This document shows, piece by piece, positions 51,240 to 61,687 of a DNA stretch of 64,000 nucleotides. The DNA is from Chloracidobacterium sp. GTDB lineage: Bacteria; Acidobacteriota; Blastocatellia; Pyrinomonadales; Pyrinomonadaceae. Location: assembly GCA_015075585.1 (NCBI GenBank), contig JABTUB010000002.1:310001-374000 (forward strand), in the 5' to 3' direction. Under the pieces are notes generated by a model. That model saw only the letters and a program-made list of their open reading frames with translations. It made no database searches and had not been told where the DNA came from. The stretch's first letter is position 1; each line of letters opens with the position of its first letter. The position numbers were made by a program, and so were the translations under genes.

Positions 51240-52280
51240 CTACGCCGCCGCAAGCTCGCAAACAAGTACTTCCATAAGCAAACGGCTGCCTTGCGGCCCG
51301 CCGCCGCCGAGCGATGTCTTGAGTGCGAGGTCGGTCTCGGCTATACGCCGCAGCATTTCACCGAGTTTCTTTTTGCCGTAGCGTCTGGCGGCATGAAAGA
51401 TCTCGTCCTGTTCGCGTGTCGGGCGTCGCAGAACTGCGGTGATGTCACGTCGGTCGGCGCCCTGCGACATCATTGAGGCGGCAATAAGCAGCGTGCGAAA
51501 GTTATAACCGAGCAGGCCGATCAGCATTACAGGTTCGGCCCCGTCATCGAGTATCTTTCTCAGCACCTCGAGAGCCGCCCTTTTGTCTTGCTTAAGGATC
51601 TGGCCGGCAAGGGCAAAGTTGGTCATCTCGCGTGTGTTCGGGACAAGCAGATCGATAAGCTGCTGATCGACCAGCATGGACGGAAAGGATGCGGTAGTGA
51701 GCTTATCGACCTCATTACTCAGCCGCCGTATATCATTCCCGACCAGCGATATCAGATGCCGCAAAGCCGTTCCGTCTATCGACACGCCTGCCTTCTTGAA
51801 TGTGCTGCGCGCCCACGAAGCGGCCTTTTCGTCATCGAGCTGCGTGAATTCCACAGTGCCCGGCTGCGATCGCAAAAGCTTTCCCATTTTGCGAACGCCG
51901 TTAAGTTCCTCGGCGATAAAGATGACGACGGATGAAGGCGACGGGTCATCGAAATACGCCTTTAAGATCGCTTCATGTTCTTCTTTTACCGTATCGTTGC
52001 GGCCCGTTGCGGTAATTCTGACATTGTTGATGCGAACCACGCGGCGCGATGCCATCATAGGAAGCTGCTGAGCTGCGGCCAGAGCCTTCGGCAGGGCATC
52101 CTCGCTGTTAAGGCTGAATTCTGCTTCATTAAAGTCTCGAAATTCGCCCTCGTCAAAGGCTCTTTCGATAATGGTCTTGACGGCGCGGTCGCGCAGATAT
52201 TCCTCCGTTCCGTAGAGGATATAGACCGGCAGGAACCGCCGATCCTTTACATGCTCGCGAAGCTCATCGACCGTCAGCAT
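51240..52280 (-). CDS. holA: DNA polymerase III subunit delta
   Basis: HolA is the clamp-loader subunit that opens the beta clamp. The 346-residue product starts Val-Asp-Glu-Leu-Arg-Glu-His-Val and has Tyr-Ile-Leu-Tyr-Gly-Thr-Glu-Glu-Tyr-Leu (the conserved Tyr-Gly-x-Glu), then the three-domain helical layout and Leu-Ile-Gly-Leu-Leu-Gly-Tyr-Asn-Phe-Arg. The start codon overlaps the lptE stop by one base (TAATG), so it is the last gene of the folP-lptE operon. It is convergent with the zinc-ribbon gene (2 bp apart). Confidence 0.93.
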   Translation of the reverse strand: MLTVDELREHVKDRRFLPVYILYGTEEYLRDRAVKTIIERAFDEGEFRDFNEAEFSLNSEDALPKALAAAQQLPMMASRRVVRINNVRITATGRNDTVKEEHEAILKAYFDDPSPSSVVIFIAEELNGVRKMGKLLRSQPGTVEFTQLDDEKAASWARSTFKKAGVSIDGTALRHLISLVGNDIRRLSNEVDKLTTASFPSMLVDQQLIDLLVPNTREMTNFALAGQILKQDKRAALEVLRKILDDGAEPVMLIGLLGYNFRTLLIAASMMSQGADRRDITAVLRRPTREQDEIFHAARRYGKKKLGEMLRRIAETDLALKTSLGGGGPQGSRLLMEVLVCELAAA

Positions 52281-52831
52281 TACTTTTTCTCTTCGGCGAC
52301 GCCGATGCCGTTCACAATTGCGGATACCACCGATTCAGCGAATGTTCGAGCCATTCTCTGCACGGCGGGGTCTTCCTCATTAAAGAACGAACGCGGGTCT
52401 TCCGCGAACTCGAATGAATCGCGAAAGACGAGGTTCTGATTGTCATAGAGTATCTTCTCGCTGTGCAGATCTCGCACCGTAACCGCGGCGACGATCGTTA
52501 CTTCATAGACCCTCGCACGACCTTCGCGATCGAGAAGCACGCCCGAGATGCCGAAGCTCCGCATCGTGCCCTCGACGACGGCGTCGGCGCCCGCGCGGTT
52601 CCCTTGAACTTTGAGGCCGTTGCCTCGCCGGATGATCTCGCGGCTTACGGCTTCGGTAAAGCGGGACTCCAGTTTATAACGCATTGCCTTGGCCTCGAAA
52701 GTAAAGGCCGGCACGGCAATGGTCTTGATATCTTTTGGCAGTCCGGTGCTTGTTACGGGTTTGTAACACTCGGTAAAACCTGCGGTCAGGAACAGGCACA
52801 CGAGCAGGCAAGGCAGAGTTAAGGCTTTCAT
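52280..52831 (-). CDS. lptE: LptE-like LPS-assembly protein
   Basis: LptE plugs the LptD barrel that inserts lipopolysaccharide in the outer membrane. The start at 52831 gives 183 residues: a signal (Leu-Pro-Cys-Leu-Leu-Val-Cys-Leu-Phe-Leu-Thr-Ala-Gly-Phe-Thr-Glu-Cys-Tyr) and an LptE domain (Leu-Pro-Lys-Asp-Ile-Lys-Thr-Ile-Ala-Val-Pro-Ala-Phe; Phe-Thr-Glu-Ala-Val-Ser-Arg-Glu). The lipobox is Phe-Thr-Glu-Cys, unusual because Glu precedes the Cys, so lipidation is uncertain. It overlaps the small membrane protein upstream (ATGA). LptE just before holA is a common order. Confidence 0.85.
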   Translation of the reverse strand: MKALTLPCLLVCLFLTAGFTECYKPVTSTGLPKDIKTIAVPAFTFEAKAMRYKLESRFTEAVSREIIRRGNGLKVQGNRAGADAVVEGTMRSFGISGVLLDREGRARVYEVTIVAAVTVRDLHSEKILYDNQNLVFRDSFEFAEDPRSFFNEEDPAVQRMARTFAESVVSAIVNGIGVAEEKK

Positions 52832-53040
52832 AACTGCTTCTTTTTCGAGATGCGGCGGCCTATCCACACAAAGAATAATGCTCCTGCGAACGCCGAAAGG
52901 ATGCCGCCGATGATATAGCTCCAATCTGTCTCGCCCGAAGATCTCGGCCCGTCGCCCGGCGGTATGTCCGCAAGTGCCTGCAGTGCGAACAGCGTTATGA
53001 CACAGAATCCTCTGACGGTGAGCCGTGCAACTTTTCTCAT
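52828..53040 (-). CDS. Small exported membrane protein (70 residues)
   Basis: From the ATG at 53040 the protein has an N-terminal signal-like helix (Phe-Cys-Val-Ile-Thr-Leu-Phe-Ala-Leu-Gln-Ala-Leu-Ala-Asp), a short Pro/Gly segment, and one membrane helix (Ile-Ile-Gly-Gly-Ile-Leu-Ser-Ala-Phe-Ala-Gly-Ala-Leu-Phe-Phe-Val-Trp-Ile), ending with a basic tail Arg-Arg-Ile-Ser-Lys-Lys-Lys. The layout is a single-pass protein with its tail in the cytoplasm. It sits between folP (4 bp) and lptE (overlap), so translation is coupled. Family unknown. Confidence 0.7.
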   Translation of the reverse strand: MRKVARLTVRGFCVITLFALQALADIPPGDGPRSSGETDWSYIIGGILSAFAGALFFVWIGRRISKKKQL

Positions 53041-53044
53041 ACCG

Positions 53045-53905
53045 CTATTGAAACACAGATGTATCAAAAAGTCCGAGTTCGCGGGCAATTTTGATAGCCT
53101 GGACGGTCTCGGCGACATCATGGACACGCACCATCGAGGCGCCGTTGCGTACGAACGCAACAGCGGCGATCAAGCTGCCGCCAAGCCGCTTGTTCACGGG
53201 CGCATCGCCGAGCATTTTGCCGATAAATGACTTGCGCGAGGCACCGCCGAGGAACGCAAAGCCCGAAAAGTGCTCGCGTATTTTGCCGTGGTCGCGTATC
53301 AGCTCGGCATTTTGTGCCGTAGTCTTGCCAAAGCCGATGCCCACGTCGAGAACGATCTGCGTGTCCTTAACGCCGCGGCCGCGAGCGGTTTCGATCGAGG
53401 CCGCAAGGTCACGTTCAACGCACGCGACGATATCATCAACGGGCGGCTGCGTGTGCATCTCGGCAAATTCGCCGCGCGAGTGCATAAGCACAAGGCCGGC
53501 GTTCGCCTTTGAAGCGACAGAGGCGATCTCGGCATCAAACCGCAGGCCCGAAATATCGTTTATTATCTCTGCGCCGTGATCTATCGCGGCACGCGCCGCG
53601 GCAGCACGCGATGTATCGACGGATATGGGCACATCAAAGCGTTTTGCGAGTTGTTCGATCACGCCGGCAACGCGTGCGATCTCGACATCGACGCTCGTAC
53701 GGCTGCTTCCGGGACGTGTCGATTCACCGCCGACATCCAGAATGTCGGCACCTTCGGCTATCATTTGCGCAGCATGATGCAACGCCGCATCAACCGTATC
53801 AAAACGGCCGCCATCGCTGAAACTGTCGGGCGTTACGTTCAAAATGCCCATCACAAGCGGGCGTTCCGACTGAATTACACGCTTTGCTGTCTGCCAACTC
53901 AACAT
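53045..53905 (-). CDS. folP: Dihydropteroate synthase
   Basis: FolP condenses p-aminobenzoate with dihydropterin diphosphate in folate synthesis. The 287-residue form from ATG 53905 is typical; an upstream start at 53944 would add 13 residues. Seen: Met-Gly-Ile-Leu-Asn-Val-Thr-Pro-Asp-Ser-Phe-Ser-Asp-Gly-Gly, Asp-Val-Gly-Gly-Glu-Ser-Thr-Arg-Pro-Gly, Asp-Val-Gly-Ile-Gly-Phe-Gly-Lys, and a C-terminal Arg-Val-His-Asp-Val. All pterin- and phosphate-binding motifs are intact. It heads the operon with the small protein, lptE and holA. Confidence 0.96.
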   Translation of the reverse strand: MLSWQTAKRVIQSERPLVMGILNVTPDSFSDGGRFDTVDAALHHAAQMIAEGADILDVGGESTRPGSSRTSVDVEIARVAGVIEQLAKRFDVPISVDTSRAAAARAAIDHGAEIINDISGLRFDAEIASVASKANAGLVLMHSRGEFAEMHTQPPVDDIVACVERDLAASIETARGRGVKDTQIVLDVGIGFGKTTAQNAELIRDHGKIREHFSGFAFLGGASRKSFIGKMLGDAPVNKRLGGSLIAAVAFVRNGASMVRVHDVAETVQAIKIARELGLFDTSVFQ

Positions 53906-54042
53906 ATTTCTCACACACCTCGCGGATGCGGACTTTGCACTCACTCATTCGGGCCGAACATCACAGTTTACCACTCTTGCAGCGAATGGCTTCTCTGACA
54001 CATTGGCTCAATGTACGGTAACATTTCGATGATGAACGGCTG

Positions 54043-54195
54043 CAATGCCGTGATGTTCGTGCGCAATGCCGTGATGTTCGTGCGCAATGCCGTGACGTTC
54101 GTGCGCAATGCCGTGACGTTCGTGCGCAATGCCGTGATGTTCGTCCGCAATGCCGTGATGTTCGTGCGCAATGCCGTGATGTAATTGCGCAATGC
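54043..54195. repeat. Seven 21-bp tandem repeats plus a partial eighth
   Basis: The unit is CAATGCCGTGATGTTCGTGCG (one unit starts every 21 bp from 54043 to 54169, then a broken copy at 54190). Copies vary mainly at one T/C position and one G/C position. On the minus strand the array reads as seven heptads of Thr-Ala-Leu-Arg-Thr-Asn-Ile/Val inside an open frame (53968-54255), but that frame begins within the ftsH terminator, so I do not call it a gene. The 374-bp gap between folP and ftsH otherwise holds nothing I recognise. Confidence 0.85.
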
Positions 54196-54217
54196 TTTAT
54201 AGCAACGCTTCAACAAC

Positions 54218-54249
54218 GGAAAAGAGGCCGCCTTTTCGGACAGCCTCTT
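54218..54249 (-). terminator. Rho-independent terminator of ftsH
   Basis: On the minus strand AAGAGGC (54249-54243) pairs with GCCTCTT (54228-54222), with inner partial pairing and a TTTT-rich tail. It starts about 30 bp past the ftsH stop. Confidence 0.7.
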
Positions 54250-54279
54250 GAACACGACCGTTCTGCACGCCGTAAATGC

Positions 54280-56211
<1,932 letters not shown>

Positions 56212-56353
56212 ATTACAGCCTCCAACTGCGTCCTTTCCGACACCGCTTTACGCTTTGATGTCGCGGGCCAAAAGCGCGTTGTTACCTATAAAACAGACGC
56301 CCGCTAAGTAACGCCAATCTTTGATTTTAGTTTGCCAAACGGTAATTTTCAAC

Positions 56354-57346
56354 CTATTTCCGCTTAAAGATCAAACGCCCCCGCGAACGCACGACACTAA
56401 AGCCGCCCGGAAGTTCGGCACGCCGGCCGCTCTTTTCGCTGAGGGCAAGCGATACGACGGCCTGTACGTGCTTAAGCCCCAAGCTGCGCGTACTGTCCCT
56501 GCGGGCCTCTAACCACACGCGGACCGCATCGAGCCGCTCATTTTCGCTCATTTCACGCAGCGGGGCGATCAAAGGCTCATCCTCATCTGCCCAAGGTATA
56601 TGCGGCAGCGGCAATCCCTGCATCAATAGAGCCGTGCGCGAAAGCGTCTCGATGATGTTGGGGTTGATATCCGCCAAAAGCGGCATCAGGATCTTCCGGA
56701 TATGTACGCGGCGGTATGCGGTATCCTCATTCATCGAGTCGTAACGATACGCAACATCGCATTCGTGGCAAAAAGCCTCGGTGTCCAAGCGCTTTGCCCA
56801 CCCGATCAGCGGCCGTATGAGCAAGATATTTTCCGCCGTCCGCTTGCGGTCAGCCCCATATTCACGGGTAAACAGCCTTTTCGGCTTAATGCCCTGCAGG
56901 CCGCGCGGCCCGCTTCCTCGGAGCAGGTTCATCAGGAACGTTTCAGCCTGGTCATTCATCGTGTGGGCGGTAAGGACGGCGAATGCCTTCACATTCTCGG
57001 CAATGCGAGCCAGAAACTCGTACCGAGCTGCACGGGCACGCTGCTCGACATCCGCTCCGCGCGTGAGCCCGTGTGCATGGCCGACCGCAAGCTCAACCCC
57101 AAGCCGGCTTGTTATTGACCGAACGAATTCTTCGTCATCATCGCTCTCGCCGCCTCGAATACCGTGATTGAAGTGTGCCGCGACGATCCGTATCGCGAGC
57201 TTCTCCTGTTTACGGAGAGAGTGAAGGGCCAGCAGAAGGCTCAACGAATCAGCGCCGCCCGAGACACCAACTACGACCGTAACGCCCGCAGCCGGCAGTT
57301 CGAGGCTTCGCCATTGGGTGATCAAGTGTCTCTCGAAATCTCTCAC
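56354..57346 (-). CDS. tilS: tRNA(Ile)-lysidine synthase
   Basis: TilS converts C34 of tRNA-Ile(CAU) to lysidine. The 330-residue protein has the PP-loop Gly-Val-Ser-Gly-Gly-Ala-Asp-Ser (about 27-34), His-Phe-Asn-His-Gly-Ile-Arg-Gly, and Thr-Ala-His-Thr-Met-Asn-Asp-Gln-Ala-Glu-Thr. It is shorter than the E. coli enzyme (432 residues) and lacks most of the C-terminal domain, as in other short-form bacteria. TilS followed by FtsH is a common gene order. Confidence 0.95.
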   Translation of the reverse strand: MRDFERHLITQWRSLELPAAGVTVVVGVSGGADSLSLLLALHSLRKQEKLAIRIVAAHFNHGIRGGESDDDEEFVRSITSRLGVELAVGHAHGLTRGADVEQRARAARYEFLARIAENVKAFAVLTAHTMNDQAETFLMNLLRGSGPRGLQGIKPKRLFTREYGADRKRTAENILLIRPLIGWAKRLDTEAFCHECDVAYRYDSMNEDTAYRRVHIRKILMPLLADINPNIIETLSRTALLMQGLPLPHIPWADEDEPLIAPLREMSENERLDAVRVWLEARRDSTRSLGLKHVQAVVSLALSEKSGRRAELPGGFSVVRSRGRLIFKRK

Positions 57347-57382
57347 GCGAAGAGGATCGCGGATACGCGCTGCGCTGAAACG

Positions 57383-57802
57383 CTATCCGTTATAAGCCGC
57401 TCGCCGCTGTATCAGCGCCGTCAGCCGCGACGTGCAGACAAGTTTGCCGCGTTCATTGGTAATATCGATCTTCCAAACCGCAAGCGTTTTCCCGGAATGT
57501 ACCGGTTCGGCAACAACTGTGAGTTTGCCCCGGCTTACGGCCCGCAAATGATTCGCATTGATCTCGATGCCGACGGGTGTCGTACGATCAAGATCGGCAC
57601 TCGCGACCACGCCGACCGACGCGGCAGTTTCGGCGAGATACAGCGAGATGCCGCCGTTCATAATGCCGACGTACTGATGAACTTTTGGCGTTACTTCCAT
57701 TTCGAGGACGACACGTTCGCCGGATGCCTCGATGATCTTGACGCCGAGGAACTGCATCAGCTCATTCTCCGCCGTCTCTTTCATCAACTTTGCTCTATCC
57801 AT
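57383..57802 (-). CDS. PaaI-family hotdog thioesterase
   Basis: The 139-residue product is a single hotdog domain: Val-His-Gln-Tyr-Val-Gly-Ile-Met-Asn-Gly-Gly (the family His-Gly-Gly motif is replaced by Asn-Gly-Gly), Leu-Ala-Glu-Thr-Ala-Ala-Ser with the probable catalytic acidic residue, and Ile-Asn-Ala-Asn-His-Leu-Arg. Family members hydrolyse aryl- or acyl-CoA thioesters; the substrate is unknown. Cytoplasmic. It lies 14 bp downstream of argH and 36 bp before tilS. Confidence 0.85.
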   Translation of the reverse strand: MDRAKLMKETAENELMQFLGVKIIEASGERVVLEMEVTPKVHQYVGIMNGGISLYLAETAASVGVVASADLDRTTPVGIEINANHLRAVSRGKLTVVAEPVHSGKTLAVWKIDITNERGKLVCTSRLTALIQRRAAYNG

Positions 57803-57816
57803 TATGAAAACACCAT

Positions 57817-59205
57817 CTACTTGCCGACACGCTTTCTCGCCGCTGTCAGCGCGGCCTTCACATTCGATGGCGATGTGCCGCCGACGGCGGATTTCGACGC
57901 AAGCGTTGCATCGGGCAAAAGTTCATCAAAAACCGACTTTTCCACCGCATCTGAGAACTGCCGCAGCTCTTCAAGCGAAAGTCCTCCCAGCTCAACACCC
58001 TTGCTTATGGCGAAAAGCACCGCCTTGCCGACCGCTGCGTGTGCGGTGCGGAACGGCACGCCCTTTTTTACAAGATAATCTGCCAATTCGGTGGCGTTGA
58101 GGTAACCAGTCGTCGCCGCGGCCAATGCGGCATCTTCATTCAGCGACGCATTATCGATCACCGTTGCGGCCGCCCGCAGAGAGATCGCCGCCGTATCAAC
58201 GATATCGAAAACGGCCTCTTTGTCCTCCTGCATATCCTTGTTATAGGCAAGCGGCAGCCCTTTCATAATGGTCAAAAGGCCGACGAGCGATCCAAAAACG
58301 CGGCCAGACTTTCCGCGCAGAAGTTCAAGCGCGTCGGGATTTTTCTTCTGCGGCATTAGGCTCGAACCCGACGAAACAGCGTCGCTCAGCGTCATGAACC
58401 CGAATTCCGAAGAGCAATAAAGGATCATATCCTCGGCAAGCCGCGAAAGGTGCACCATCATCAGTGCCGCGGCCGCAGCGAACTCGACCGCAAAGTCGCG
58501 GTCCGAGACAGCATCAAGGCTGTTTGGCGATATCGCTTCGAACCCCAGATCACGCGCAACCGCTTCCCTGTCGATCGGAAAGCCTGTCCCCGCAAGAGCA
58601 CCGGAGCCGAGCGGCATCACATTCACACGTTTTCGAGCATCCGCAAGACGCGCCGCATCGCGCTCAAGCATTTCGAAATACGCGAGGCACCAATGAGCGA
58701 ACATTACGGGCTGTGCCCTCTGCAGATGCGTGTAGCCCGGGATCACGGCTTCGGAATGCCGCTCGGCGAACGCGATCAACGAGCGTTGCGCGTCCGTGAT
58801 ATATGCCCCGAGCGTGTCGATCTCGCCGCGCAGCCAAAGCCGAAAGGCCGTCGCCACCTGATCGTTGCGGCTACGGCCGGTGTGGAGTTTGCGGCCCGCG
58901 TCGCCTATCTTCGCGATCAACCGAGCCTCGATAAAGGAATGGACGTCCTCTGATGCCGCTTCAAAATAGGCATCACCTGCTTGATCGTATTCCCGAAGCA
59001 TTTCACTAAGACCGTCGCGTATCGAGCGAAACTCGTCTTCGGTCAAAACAGCCGCGCGCCTAAATCCGCCGGCGTGAGCTATGCTTGCCGTAATATCTGC
59101 CGCAAAAAGCCGCCGATCGAACGAGAATGACTCGTTGAACTTAGTAAATACTTCATTCGGCTCTTCGGTAAAACGGCCGCCCCAAAGCTGTCCTGAGTTG
59201 CTCAT
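57817..59205 (-). CDS. argH: Argininosuccinate lyase
   Basis: ArgH splits argininosuccinate to arginine and fumarate, the last step of arginine synthesis. The start at ATG 59205 (Met-Ser-Asn-Ser-Gly-Gln-Leu-Trp-Gly-Gly-Arg-Phe) gives the normal 462 residues; the upstream in-frame extension lies in the argG promoter region. Seen: Glu-Asp-Val-His-Ser-Phe-Ile-Glu, Thr-Gly-Arg-Ser-Arg-Asn-Asp-Gln-Val, His-Leu-Gln-Arg-Ala-Gln-Pro, and the superfamily signature Gly-Ser-Ser-Leu-Met-Pro-Gln-Lys-Lys-Asn-Pro-Asp. It is divergent from argG, with 54 bp between the starts. Confidence 0.97.
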   Translation of the reverse strand: MSNSGQLWGGRFTEEPNEVFTKFNESFSFDRRLFAADITASIAHAGGFRRAAVLTEDEFRSIRDGLSEMLREYDQAGDAYFEAASEDVHSFIEARLIAKIGDAGRKLHTGRSRNDQVATAFRLWLRGEIDTLGAYITDAQRSLIAFAERHSEAVIPGYTHLQRAQPVMFAHWCLAYFEMLERDAARLADARKRVNVMPLGSGALAGTGFPIDREAVARDLGFEAISPNSLDAVSDRDFAVEFAAAAALMMVHLSRLAEDMILYCSSEFGFMTLSDAVSSGSSLMPQKKNPDALELLRGKSGRVFGSLVGLLTIMKGLPLAYNKDMQEDKEAVFDIVDTAAISLRAAATVIDNASLNEDAALAAATTGYLNATELADYLVKKGVPFRTAHAAVGKAVLFAISKGVELGGLSLEELRQFSDAVEKSVFDELLPDATLASKSAVGGTSPSNVKAALTAARKRVGK

Positions 59206-59259
59206 TAAAATCACTCTGCAGTTATAATTGTAGGTTGATTTATGAATATTGGCTAACCT
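59206..59259. promoter_or_regulatory. Divergent promoter region of argH and argG
   Basis: The 54-bp gap between the two start codons is AT-rich. A perfect TATAAT lies at 59223-59228 on the plus strand (weak TTGCTC -35 with a 19-bp spacer), 32 bp before argG. The argH promoter must overlap it; a shared operator is plausible but I recognise no ARG box. Confidence 0.5.
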
Positions 59260-60456
59260 ATGCAAAAAATAAACAAAGTAGTGCTTGCCTATTCGGGCGG
59301 CTTGGATACATCGGCGATGCTCCTTTGGCTAAAGGAGACTTACGGGTGCGAGGTGATCTGCTATACGGCGGATGTAGGGCAGGGCGAGGAGCTTGACGGC
59401 CTTGAGGAGAAGGCTATCGCAACAGGTGCTTCGAAGCTTTATACCGAGGACCTTCGCGAGGAGTTCGTAAAGGATTTCGTGTGGACGGCGGTCAAGGCAA
59501 ACGCACTTTACGAAGGCGTTTATCTGCTCGGCACATCGCTTGCACGCCCCGTTATCGCAAAACGCCAGATCGAGATCGCCCAAAAGGAAGGCGCGGATGC
59601 CGTCGCACACGGAGCCACGGGCAAGGGCAACGATCAAGTGCGTTTCGAGCTTACATATTATGCTCTGCAGCCGAATATCAAGGTCGTCGCACCGTGGCGG
59701 CATTGGGATTTCAAGGGCCGCTCCGACCTGATCGCGTACTGTGAAAAACACGGAATTCCGGTAACAGCCACCGCCGAAAAGCCGTATTCGATGGATCGGA
59801 ACCTTATGCACGTCAGCTACGAGGGCGGCATTCTCGAGGATCCGTGGGCGGCCCCTCCCGAAGATATCTTCCTTATGACACGCTCGCCCGAGAACGCTTC
59901 TGATACGGTACGCGAGATCACGATAACGTTCGAGAAAGGCGAGCCTGTCGCGATCGACGGTGTGTCCTACGGCGCCGTAGATATGCTCTCCGCGCTAAAC
60001 CATCTGGGCGGCGAACACGGCATCGGCCGCGTCGATCTGGTCGAGAATCGCTTTGTCGGAATGAAGTCGCGCGGCGTATATGAAACGCCCGGCGTTACCA
60101 TTCTACAAACGGCGCACCGCGCACTCGAGTCCATAACAATGGATCGCGAGGTAACGCGGCTCCGCGACAGCCTCAGCACGAAATTTGCCGAGTCGGTCTA
60201 TTACGGATTTTGGTTCGCACCCGAATTCGAGATCCTCCGCTCAATGATCGACCAAACACAAGAGCCGGTCAGCGGCGATGTTCGCCTGAAACTCTACAAG
60301 GGTAATGTGATCGTTACGGGCCGCCGCTCGCCGAATTCGCTGTACCGCGAACGCGTAGTTACCTTCGAGGACGATGCGGGGGCTTACGACCAACACGATG
60401 CCGAAGGGTTCATCAAGCTCCAAGCCCTGCGTTTGCGGCTGCGAAATATGGAGTGA
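59260..60456 (+). CDS. argG: Argininosuccinate synthase
   Basis: ArgG joins citrulline and aspartate in an ATP-dependent step. The 398-residue product begins with the PP-loop [10 protein letters not shown], then [13 protein letters not shown], and Leu-Met-His-Val-Ser-Tyr-Glu-Gly-Gly. All are conserved. The start is the ATG at 59260, 54 bp from the divergent argH. Together they form the end of the arginine pathway; argF and the earlier genes are elsewhere. Confidence 0.97.
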   Translation: MQKINKVVLAYSGGLDTSAMLLWLKETYGCEVICYTADVGQGEELDGLEEKAIATGASKLYTEDLREEFVKDFVWTAVKANALYEGVYLLGTSLARPVIAKRQIEIAQKEGADAVAHGATGKGNDQVRFELTYYALQPNIKVVAPWRHWDFKGRSDLIAYCEKHGIPVTATAEKPYSMDRNLMHVSYEGGILEDPWAAPPEDIFLMTRSPENASDTVREITITFEKGEPVAIDGVSYGAVDMLSALNHLGGEHGIGRVDLVENRFVGMKSRGVYETPGVTILQTAHRALESITMDREVTRLRDSLSTKFAESVYYGFWFAPEFEILRSMIDQTQEPVSGDVRLKLYKGNVIVTGRRSPNSLYRERVVTFEDDAGAYDQHDAEGFIKLQALRLRLRNME

Positions 60457-60829
60457 AGGTCGTCATCGCAGCGCCACTTTTACCCGCATCGGCCTCAGAA
60501 ATGGCTTGATAATTGAATGCTTCCTATGATATCTACATAGCTATCTTGAAAGTTTAACCGATAATATTCCCGACCACGCACCGAAATGTTTTCCGGCAGA
60601 TCGCTGCATTCGTCCGAGAATATTCTTTGTTCCGCATTGTCGATGTCGCCGCCGGTGAACGGATATGATATTTCGGTCAGTTTTTTCTGCAAAAGACGTG
60701 AGGTTCGCACGTCTTACTTCGGATACGTTCCGGAATGAGGTCAGGGAATGCTCCCGCTCAGACTGTCCGACTCGGTCATCGGCAATAGTGCCGCTTTTGT
60801 TCAAATTTTAGATCCAATTCGGAGGTTAT
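60457..60829. other. 373-bp intergenic region, no gene recognised
   Basis: It holds a perfect 8-bp hairpin AAGACGTG/CACGTCTT (60693-60715) and a small CGGCA-ATAG-TGCCG hairpin (60780-60793) followed by CTTTTG, which may be weak terminators. Short open frames on the minus strand have no signal peptide, ribosome binding site or recognisable motif, so I do not call them. The last 10 bp form the strong Shine-Dalgarno (GGAGG) of the gene at 60830. Confidence 0.5.
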
Positions 60830-61228
60830 ATGGCTGGTATTGACGAAAAGCAGATCAAAAAAGATGGAAGGGCCATCTGGAACTACCTGATCAGTTACTA
60901 CTCGAAAAAGCTCCCAAAAGATCAGGTCGCGGATAAGCTTAACAAGATCACTGAAAAGATAGCACAGAAGCTCGGAATGGGCGGCTACTTCAACGTCTTG
61001 ACCGGCAACTTGCCGGGTGCCAAGCTCGCAAGCTTTACCGCAAGCTGGATGAAGCTGATGTACTTCGAGGGATATTTCTCAGCCAATCCGGGAGACAACC
61101 CGTACGATCCGGCAACCCAAGAAGACGAGTACGCTGAATATCTGCTCTACTCTTGGGGACGCGGAAAGCCGGGCTATAAATACTTTGACGTCGCAGCGGC
61201 CTACAATCCGAACTACAAGAAAAAGTAA
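60830..61228 (+). CDS. Conserved-looking hypothetical protein
   Basis: The 132-residue product starts 4 bases after GGAGG. It is basic at the start (Gln-Ile-Lys-Lys-Asp-Gly-Arg), with helices to about residue 75 and an aromatic- and Gly-rich second half (Leu-Met-Tyr-Phe-Glu-Gly-Tyr-Phe, Tyr-Ser-Trp-Gly-Arg-Gly-Lys-Pro-Gly-Tyr-Lys-Tyr-Phe). No signal peptide and no membrane segment. The strong ribosome binding site and compact composition suggest a real and well-translated protein. I recognise no family. Confidence 0.7.
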   Translation: MAGIDEKQIKKDGRAIWNYLISYYSKKLPKDQVADKLNKITEKIAQKLGMGGYFNVLTGNLPGAKLASFTASWMKLMYFEGYFSANPGDNPYDPATQEDEYAEYLLYSWGRGKPGYKYFDVAAAYNPNYKKK

Positions 61229-61261
61229 TCGCTGCGGTCATTCATTGCTAAAGTTATCCGG

Positions 61262-61651
61262 ATGCGTGTTCTGCAGGCGGCCCTTGTCTATTTCGTTTCC
61301 GTTTTTGCGGTCGGTTTCTTGATGGGTGTTATACGTGTTCTGCTGATCGTGCCGCGTATCGGCGAGCGTTGGGCTGAGCTTGCAGAACTTCCGTTAATGA
61401 TCGCTGCTTCCGCCGCGATCGCGTATCTTCTTTTTGCGCGCGCCAAATTCAGCCTGAACAGGCTAGCCTGTGCGGGCTTTCTTGCACTTGTATTTCTGGT
61501 ATCTGCCGAGGTCGCGGTAAATGCTGCATCCGGACGCTCTCTCTCTCAATATATCACCGGCCGCGACCCTGTTTCCGGCCTTGCGTACGCCGTCTCGCTT
61601 TTATTGTTCGGCTTGATGCCGTTGGCGATAGGCCTGCGACGGCAAAGCTGA
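61262..61651 (+). CDS. Small four-helix membrane protein
   Basis: The 129-residue product has four hydrophobic segments: residues 2-25 (Ala-Leu-Val-Tyr-Phe-Val-Ser-Val-Phe-Ala-Val-Gly-Phe-Leu), 38-60, 66-88 and 102-125, with a conserved-looking Gly-Val-Ile-Arg motif after the first. Its layout resembles small uncharacterised membrane proteins of the DUF-type found next to such genes. It lies 33 bp after the unknown gene and 36 bp before the methyltransferase-like gene; all three may be co-transcribed. Confidence 0.75.
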   Translation: MRVLQAALVYFVSVFAVGFLMGVIRVLLIVPRIGERWAELAELPLMIAASAAIAYLLFARAKFSLNRLACAGFLALVFLVSAEVAVNAASGRSLSQYITGRDPVSGLAYAVSLLLFGLMPLAIGLRRQS

Positions 61652-61687
61652 TAACATCAGCTTTGAAGCATCGGCCCGGAACCGGAT

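Noticed and set aside
54043..54195. CRISPR-like array
   Set aside because: The 21-bp units are directly adjacent with no spacers and no cas genes are present.
53968..54255. A 95-residue minus-strand open frame with Ala-Leu-Arg-Thr-Asn heptads over the tandem repeats
   Set aside because: It begins inside the hairpin that terminates ftsH, has no ribosome binding site, and its composition simply reflects the 21-bp DNA unit.
60495..60804. Two short minus-strand frames in the gap after argG
   Set aside because: No ribosome binding site, no motif and mutually overlapping; kept only as intergenic region.
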